Source of the DNA: Silene latifolia
Lineage: Eukaryota > Streptophyta > Magnoliopsida > Caryophyllales > Caryophyllaceae
Reading direction: 5' to 3'
Length of the DNA stretch: 64,000 nt
Assembly: GCF_048544455.1 (NCBI RefSeq)
Contig: NC_133536.1
Coordinates: forward strand, 40,916,152 to 40,980,151
Under the pieces are notes generated by a model. It searched no databases. It had not been told where the DNA came from and worked only from the letters and a program-made list of their open reading frames with translations. Below, piece by piece: positions 57,077-64,000 of the stretch. Both the position numbers and the translations under genes were made by a program. Each line of letters starts with the position of its first letter. The first letter of the stretch is position 1.

Positions 57077-58382
57077 TGTTGGAGTGTCTCCGACAATAAT
57101 GCGATCACAATTGTCGATCATGATGATCACATGTTTAAATCTCATTTTTAAGAATACGTAAGGGATGATTCATTTTATAGTCAACTGATCAACATTAATC
57201 GGTAACGATTGGCTTGCTAGAGTTTGACGTTCATCGTCGTGGGACGGTGGTGGTCAGTTGATCCCTTAAGGTCACACCTAAAGGATGATGCCCTAATCTG
57301 TAAAGTTGATTAATTGTATGACGATACAAGTTAATTAATTCCTTAAAATTGAACAATTCAATTTGAGAGAGAGAATATTGATATCTTATTATAATGCGAT
57401 TAAATAAGATTTATTTTAGTAATTCAAATATTTTATTACTAAAATTGTTTATTGTTTGTGAAACAATAGAGATGAGAATGAATGGTTAATTATAATTACA
57501 AGATGTTGTGAATTATAATTAAATAACCCATTTTATTTATGTGATCAAGTATTACTAGTCAATTTGTTGTATGTAATTTAATTAATTCATAAAATGATAT
57601 TTATGTGATAAATATGCATTAAATTAATTAATAACATGTATCATACTACATGTGACATATTGTGTGACAAGTGACTAATTGACAAAAATAAAATGGTAGT
57701 CCATTTTATATGTGGACCGAAATATAGGTAGTGGTAGTGGATTGTGGTTGATTTATTTTATGAGATAAAATACTTGTAATGATACCTAGTCTAACTAGCT
57801 ATCATACCTACACATTTAGATAAGAACAAAAGTAAAAAGGGAAGGACCATATATTGGTCCTTATACTCCCCATAACCGACACCCTCCTATTATTCCAAGG
57901 GGACTTTGGGTTTTTTGTTCTCTAATTCATTCTCTTTATGCATGTTAAAGATATTCACATGCATTCTTCTCTCTACTCCTTCATCTTTCTCTAAAAATTG
58001 AGAAATCTTGATTCAAATTATTCAAATCATATTACTAATATTATTAGTGTAATATATGAGTATTATTAATCAATTTTAAGGTAAAGTACTAAACAAATAT
58101 CTAGCACATATTATTTAATAGAGATAAGGGATAATCTTGGGTGAAATCAAGAGGAGTGGCTTCTACACTTGAAGTCTTTGGAGGATCATTCTATTACTCA
58201 TCATAGCTCAAGAACAAGTGAAGGTAGGAGACCTTACTTGTGCCCATAAACCGAAATATTCAAGGTAAGGAACCGGTTTTCCTTTACACTTATTTATATG
58301 TTTTGCATGCATAAGATTCTTAAGTTTTTATGATTAAAACTTTAAACTAATATATGTGATATGTAAAATATGATTTACAACA
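57077..58382 (+). mobile_element. 3' LTR of Copia E
   Basis: 1306 bp, starting TGTTGGAGTGTCTCC and ending TTTACAACA, then the TSD CCCAT. It differs from the 5' LTR at about two dozen positions by eye. Confidence 0.92.
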
Positions 58383-59127
58383 CCCATGTGCTAAAAATAG
58401 TCGAATATGTCGACATCCTAGAGCGTATAGGGTGTAAGATTCCTAAGACTCTTGTGGTGGATCACATCCTCCACTCACTTCCTTCCAAATTTGCCCAATT
58501 TAAGGTAAACTATAACATGAATGGCATGGATAAGAGTTATCATGAAATTCATGCGCTCCTCAACCAAGCGGAGAGGGATATGGACGCTAGTGGGAGTGAG
58601 AAAGGGGATATTATTACCATGAAATTGAAGAACATGTCCCTTGGAGTTAAGAAGGGAAAGGGGAAGGAAAAGTCCCAATTCAAGAAATCGTCAAAGAAAC
58701 TAGACAAGGGAAAAGGGAGAGCCGTTGAGAATGGAAAACCCAAGGCAAAGAATGTCAAACTCTCCGAGGCCGAATGTTTCCATTGTAATGGGAAAAGGGC
58801 ATTATAGGAGGAGTTGTGCCAAATACTTGGAGGACCTCAAGGAAGGGCGTGTGACGCCTATTGGTATGATTTTCTCTCTCTATGTGATAGACGTTAATTA
58901 TGCTTGCACTTACATTTGGATACTAGATACAGGATGTGGCTCTAACCTTTGTAATCATTTGTAGGGTTTAAGGGACGTGCGAGCACTAGCAAAAGGTGAT
59001 GTGGATCTCCGCATGGGCAATGGAGCTAGAGTAGCGGCCGTTTCCGTGGGGACCTATATGCTCACTTTAGCTAGTGGTCTAGAGTTGTATTTAAATAAGT
59101 GTTATTTTGTACCAACTTTAACCAAGA
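58383..59127 (+). pseudogene. Copia D gag C-terminus and protease (cut by element G)
   Basis: Gag resumes with HVLKIVEYVDILERIGCKIP, a Lys-rich tail and a knuckle start CFHCNGK. One extra A near 58793 shifts the frame; the next frame has GHYRRSC and then WILDTGCGSNLCNHL (protease). A TAG at 58962-58964 replaces the CAG seen in A. The sequence leaves pol after TLTK near 59127, where element G starts. Confidence 0.82.
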
Positions 59128-60674
59128 TGATGTTACCAATATTTGAGCATATTTAGTCTCCGAATTAGCCTCGTTCTTATTCTTTTTAGTGCATAATTGG
59201 GTCATTTACTATCTTTATTCTTTCGTTTTGCATATTCTTTGAGGTTTTGTTTCCTTGGTAGGAAAGGAGTGCAAACCTTGCATTTTCATGGCAAAATGGA
59301 GCTAAATTGATCGAATCTAATGACCAAGCATCAAAGTGAAGACAAGACTAGAAGGCCTATGTAAATAATGAAGTAAATGGGCAATGATGAGAAGATCCTT
59401 GCATCCCCAACAAGATCCTTGAGGATTGTTGGAAGAAGAAAAGAAGAGAAGCTTGCTGAGCTACTATCCGGGCGTCGCAGCCATGGGACGAGCGTCCTGG
59501 CTGGCTACAATCTGAGCGTCCCGTAGCCAGTCCGCTCGTCCTGATCCTCTACAATCCGAGCGTCGCATCCCTCAGGCCGCTCGGATTCCTTCCCAGTGCA
59601 GCACGTCTCTCCTCCAGTCCGCTCGGGATGAGCATATTCTTTGAAGACTAGCGAAGCGGAGATGAGCATCTCCTTCGAGAGGAGCATTTCCTCAACTTTT
59701 CTTAAGGGTCTTAATCGTCATTTAAGCCCTTAGTAACCCTAATTTATGTACTTAATACTTAGTATAAATACCCCATTGTACTAATTAGATGAGCATGTTC
59801 TTCTTATGCAATCTTAATCTCATATTAATCTTGTAATCAACTTTTAATTAAGCATTAATACAAATCTCATTTCCTTAATTTCTCTATTGTTCATTATTTA
59901 TTTTGGGTAATTGAAGATTATTTGGGGTTTATTTGGAGGATTGAAAACCTTCCATCATTCATCAAGTACTTCTATTATTCTTTGCTTATTATTTTGGAAT
60001 CATCACTAGGTATAATTCTCTTAATCCCTTTTTAATTATTGTTAATCATCTTCATTTATTCATGTTTTGTCTTGCTAGTATGATTGACAACCTTGTTAGC
60101 ATGTTAAACTTGATAATGAGTGAGTAGTCACCTTAATTAGGGTTAATGGGGAATTAGGGGAAACCAACATGGGGATTGATTCATGCTTAATCTAATATGC
60201 TTTCATAATTAATTTGCTTGCTTGTTGTGATTTCAACTTATGCACATGTTATGTTTGATGAAATGCGAGCCTATGAATCCTTGCATTTTTTACCCATCAC
60301 TTATCTTTTCAATGAGACTTTTAAGACATAAACCAACTCGAGTCTCATTAGACCGTGCATATAGTTGGATAGGGAGGATTAAGTCGACTTGTAGGTGTTG
60401 TACAATCTAATCGATTCGGCTCCGGGACCCAAACCTTCCTAGGGATTGTAAGATATACACTAACTCGATCCCATCACAACAATAATTGCTTGTATCTAGT
60501 TGAAAACATGTTTGTATGATCAAATCCCATGAATCCCCTATGAACCCATGACACCCTAGTGCTTTTAATCAATTGTTTACATCTCATTTTAATCATCTTG
60601 CTTGTTTGTTTACATTGTTATTTAGTTTAGTGATCTTCTACCTTAACCCAAATTGTGACACCCTTAGACACGAC
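59128..60674 (+). mobile_element. LTR of element G (Ty3, Athila-like, tentative), cut by element H
   Basis: It begins TGATGTTACC inside D pol. It has a TATA box (agtataaata, 59761-59770) followed by ccccattg, and a GC-rich minisatellite-like stretch with gagcgtc and ctacaatc words (59465-59610). Text ending aaattgtgacacccttagac (60650-60669) resembles Athila-type LTRs. Element H interrupts it at 60675. The lineage is an impression; no PBS is visible. Confidence 0.5.
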
Positions 60675-63130
60675 TGTAGATACCCAGTATCTGCTGAGAC
60701 TCCAACAAACACCCGATGATTATCGGACTATAACATCCTTTGGAATCATGGCGTTTGATCGACAGTTCGTGTACAACTTTATGTCGGAAAACTTAAAACG
60801 ATTTCGAAAATAAAACATTTCAAAACTTTTCTAAAGTACCTCGAGTGTTTAATGAACGACGACGGGGTCGCAATGACACTAACTAGAGTCAAAACCGACA
60901 CCGGACCAAAAACCGACTCAAAAATTCAAATCCCGACTCCAACAACGAGTCAAACCAAGTCAACCACCAAAAATAAAATGTTCAAAGCCTTCTATACTAA
61001 AATTTCCCGGATTCATGAATGGTCAAGTACCAAACATGTGAATACAAATCCTAGGATAGAACAAATCATGATTGCATTTGTGTGAAAGCGACAAGACACC
61101 TCGAAGACCCGCGACGTGGCTCGCGCCTCTTTGAGCAGCCCAGGTGGCCACGTCGCTCAAAACTCACACAACCACTCATTTTCCTATAAATACCCCTCAA
61201 ATGCCCCCATTTGAGAACTTACGCGAGTGTCCGCCCCCTCTTTTCTCCCTTAAAATTTTCGACTCGACTTCTTAAGTCACAATCCGACGCGTATTTACGA
61301 CCTACCGATCGTAAATACAAGCCTTACACATTGTTTGATACCGTCATCGTGCATTAAATCACTTGACCGACCACTTCGACCACTACACCGTCACTAATCT
61401 TAAAGCACTCTTTTTACTTACCAAAACGGTTTTAAACCGAGTTTTTTCCGACCAAACGAGTTGTTACACTTACGTCGGTCACTCGCCATAACCAAACATG
61501 TAAGTATGAGGGTGTAAAAATCCTTCTTTTATCATGTTTTTATTTATTTCATGACTATAACATGCTAAAACATGCATAACATGAACCAAAACATAGGATA
61601 AACGAGCCAAAACTGATTTTTGGCCTGAGACAGAAGCCCCTTGGCTCGCCGGCTTGCCCGCGCCTAAATGGGGTGTCCAGGTCAGAACTTAACCGTGTTT
61701 GTTCTCGTCTTTCCCCTTTAATTTATTTTCATATTTGTAATCAGTTTTTTTACCATTTCAAATATTTTCAAACTTTTTTATCTCATTTAATTTGTTTTAA
61801 TCATAAAACATTTTTCACCCTTGGTTTCTCATACCATGACGGTTAAATCCGTGTTTCGGTGATAATATTTGGTTAATAACATTTAAAAGGTATTTTAAAG
61901 CCATTTATTTCATTTCTTTACATTTTCAAAATAAACGCATTAGTCACCAACAAAAAGTCATCCTTGGTTCTACATACCATGCCGGATTTTAACCCAGGTA
62001 CGATGATGAGTATCGACTAATTACATTCAAATGAACTTAAAAAAATTAGTTCATAATTATTTTCAAAACTATTCATGTCAAGTTTGTCAAGTCGAACCCG
62101 ACACCGAATATTCTCAAAATAATGATCATTATTCGAGTCTCGTTCCTCAAATCAACAAATACGGTCTAAACGACCCTTTCAAACTAAATCGGGTTCAAAT
62201 ACCCATTTTTCAACACGTTTTACAACGTTTTTCAAAAGGTCAGAACACGGCATACAACCGTCGGCTAACCCGCGCCTAAAACAGGCCTTTCAATCCTCAT
62301 TTTCAAAACCAGGGGAGGCCCTTACATCGCCTATAGGCTCGCGCCTATACTGGCTGCCTGGCACAGGGCCTGTTCCCTTTCCAGCATTAGTCTAGGACGA
62401 TCCCGACTCCGGTTAGCCCAGATATAGGACGGATCAGATGACTATTTGCTCGTTCAAAATCACATTTGCAAAATGCTTTACTAAGACAAATGGATCACGT
62501 TATGCACCATAAACCTAATACGGTAAATGGATGTTTAATTTCCGTCTTGCATGCAAATCAACCATTAATCCAACTCGACATCTTAAACTTGATACTTGGA
62601 TTAAATCAACCGACTTAGAAAGCGCTCACATGCTAGGTTTAAATTATTGGATGCGCATTCATGCATTTAAACCGTTTTATCAACTTTTGCATTCAACCAA
62701 CCAAGAGCGATCAGTAGAGGCCGCTACCACAGCCGGGATTGGGTGTCTGATTAAAGGGCTTCCCAATACGTACCTTCACCTCTTACTCAGAAACTTTGGA
62801 TAGTGGACGACCTTATCCAGGGCGTACGAGAGTCATTCTAGAGATAGGATGCTAAAGAGGGACGATTCCTTATCTTTAGTACCTATGTCAAACCCTGCTT
62901 TGTGCTTCATTTGACCGAGGTATAAAGTGGATTCGAACGGGTTCCAAGCATCCCACAAATGCTTGGTGGCGACTTCGAACATCTCTAATCGTTTCGTGAC
63001 CCTTGCCGAGACGAAACCGACCGATCTAAAACGATCCGGTCGAAAGCATTTTTACGCCGCCGAGCGTGGCTTTCAAAAGACCGATATGCGCCCAACAGAT
63101 CAGCTTGGCGTGTAGGTGGCCATGTCCACA
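60675..63130 (+). mobile_element. 5' LTR of element H (Ty3, Tat/Ogre-like)
   Basis: It begins TGTAGATACCC and ends GTCCACA (2456 bp) just before an Arg-type PBS. A TATA box ctataaata is at 61184-61192. Long LTRs (over 2 kb) and this PBS suit the Tat/Ogre group. No coding sequence inside. Left TSD candidate ACGAC (60670-60674); the partner is beyond the window. Confidence 0.72.
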
Positions 63131-63133
63131 GAT

Positions 63134-63150
63134 TGGCGACTCCGCTGGGG
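63134..63150 (+). other. Primer-binding site of element H
   Basis: TGGCGACTCCGCTGGGG lies three bases after the LTR end. Sites of this form complement arginine tRNA in Tat/Ogre elements. Confidence 0.75.
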
Positions 63151-63600
63151 AAAACAAGGACACTTACGTCTTTGTGATCCCTAGATGGTGAGACTCGAAC
63201 GAGGTCTTGGTTGGAATGCATTAATTGATATTACGGTCACGGTCGAGTTCCTTGTCCGGGCCCACAACCTAACCCTTTTCGACCAATTGGCTCGTCTCGT
63301 CGGCGTTAGTTTTCTCATCCCCACGTTTCGAATCCCGATTGAGTCAAGCAAACCATTGACGTTACACATTTCTGTTTTGTCAAAGAGCTTTCATCACTTT
63401 CGAGCACGAGGCTAGGGCACCCTCCTTACACATTTTGTTTGGATTGGTATCCCTCTCGCAAATCGGGGTTTGATTGCTTGGTGTGTAACCCACCCTTCTA
63501 AGCCAAAACCCATGTCAGCATGATGCATAATATAATGAACTGTGAATGCTTATGTGCTACTTGATCATAAGTCCTTCTGTGTCATTTTCAAACTTTCAAG
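63151..63600 (+). other. Leader of element H
   Basis: Non-coding sequence between the PBS and the tandem array. It has a short open frame but no gag motif. Gag of H would lie beyond the window. Confidence 0.5.
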
Positions 63601-64000
63601 AAACACCTTTTTGCGCCGTTATAATGGCCGTTTCAAACCTCGGTCTTTCGCCGACCGTTACACGCCTTTCTAGGCCGTCGTAATGACGATTTTCAAACCC
63701 GGTTTTATAACCATTTCAACACGCCTTTCTAGGCCGTCGAAATGACGATTTTCAAACCCGGTTTTATAACCATTTACACACGCCTTTCTAGGCCGTCGTA
63801 ATGACGATTTTCAAACTCGATTTTTTATAACCATTTCAACACGCCTTTCTAGGCCGTCGTAATGACGATTTTCAAACCCGGTTTTATAACCATTTCAACA
63901 CGTCTTTCTAGGCCGTCGTAATGACGATTTTCAAACCCGGTTTTATAACCATTTCAACACGCCTTTCTAGGCCGTCGTAATGACGATTTTCAAACTCGTT
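63601..64000 (+). repeat. 59-bp tandem repeat in the leader of element H
   Basis: Units start at 63662, 63721, 63780, 63841, 63900 and 63959 (acgcctttctaggccgtcgt and onward). One more degenerate unit precedes at about 63603. Units are nearly identical. The fourth is 59 bp and the third is 61 bp. The array runs off the window end. Confidence 0.92.

Larger units (their letters stand above)
40610..58382 (+). mobile_element. Copia retrotransposon E with plastid insert and LINE (17.8 kb)
   Basis: LTRs lie at 40610-41916 and 57077-58382, with a PBS at 41919-41930, a PPT near 57061-57075 and a perfect TSD. The inside is leader, plastid DNA (44030 to about 48520), a gag remnant (about 48530-48788), a LINE, then gag end and pol remnants full of stops and shifts. 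The LTRs differ at roughly two dozen sites, while the internal genes are far more decayed. It probably moved as a defective element or was rearranged afterwards. Confidence 0.9.

Noticed and set aside
63601..64000. CRISPR-like array
   Set aside because: The 59-bp units are head-to-tail with no spacers, in a plant retrotransposon leader.

Overview
This is a plant nuclear window. It is AT-rich, almost entirely transposable elements, and holds one clear intact host gene: an intronless histone H4 on the minus strand at 18870-19181. A nuclear copy of plastid DNA (rps16, trnK-UUU, matK) confirms a land plant. The matK reading looks compatible with Caryophyllales, but that is an impression from memory rather than a search.

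Layout, left to right. 1-2976: 3' end of Copia element C (+), split by a minus-strand solo LTR (436-1765, TSD GAAAC). 2977-17533: Copia element B (-), SIRE-like and degraded. Its 5' LTR lies at 16055-17533, and its pol is cut at 2977 by C. B's gag is split by Copia element A (+, 6255-14932, TSD CTTAA, two 1004-bp LTRs), which has an intact 1045-codon pol but a broken gag. 17534-19450: the H4 locus. 19450-25180: a patchwork of small non-autonomous repeats (tRNA-like units, elements with GGATCCTATGAGAACC ends, a SINE candidate, low-complexity arrays). 25180-28190: a decayed hAT transposase gene. 28618-36071: a complete 7.45-kb LTR element without coding capacity (LARD-like, TSD ACCCC), of the same LTR family as the solo LTR. 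36980 onward: Copia element D (+), whose gag is split by Copia element E (40610-58382, TSD CCCAT) and whose pol is cut by an LTR-type sequence G (59128). G is in turn cut by a Tat/Ogre-like Ty3 element H (LTR 60675-63130, Arg-type PBS, then a 59-bp tandem array to the window end). E contains a plastid insert (about 44030-48520) and a minus-strand L1-type LINE (48789 to about 53522).

Nesting gives a relative order: B before A and C; C before its solo LTR; D before E and G; G before H. LTR pairs read by eye differ at about 6 of 1004 sites in A, about two dozen of 1306 in E, and about 30 of 1377 in the LARD. A is therefore the youngest dated insertion.

The most interesting signals are: (1) the plastid insert, whose rps16 exon 2 precedes matK and whose exon 1 follows it, as if a circular plastid fragment had been opened inside the rps16 intron, all inside a retrotransposon with intact LTRs and TSD; (2) a stem-loop shared by the LTRs of four Copia copies with paired compensatory changes; (3) clusters of the palindrome TACTCGATCGAGTA in the LARD family; (4) a large inverted repeat and related MITE-like ends at 21040-23482. 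No obvious defence system, gene cluster or other new protein-coding system is visible.
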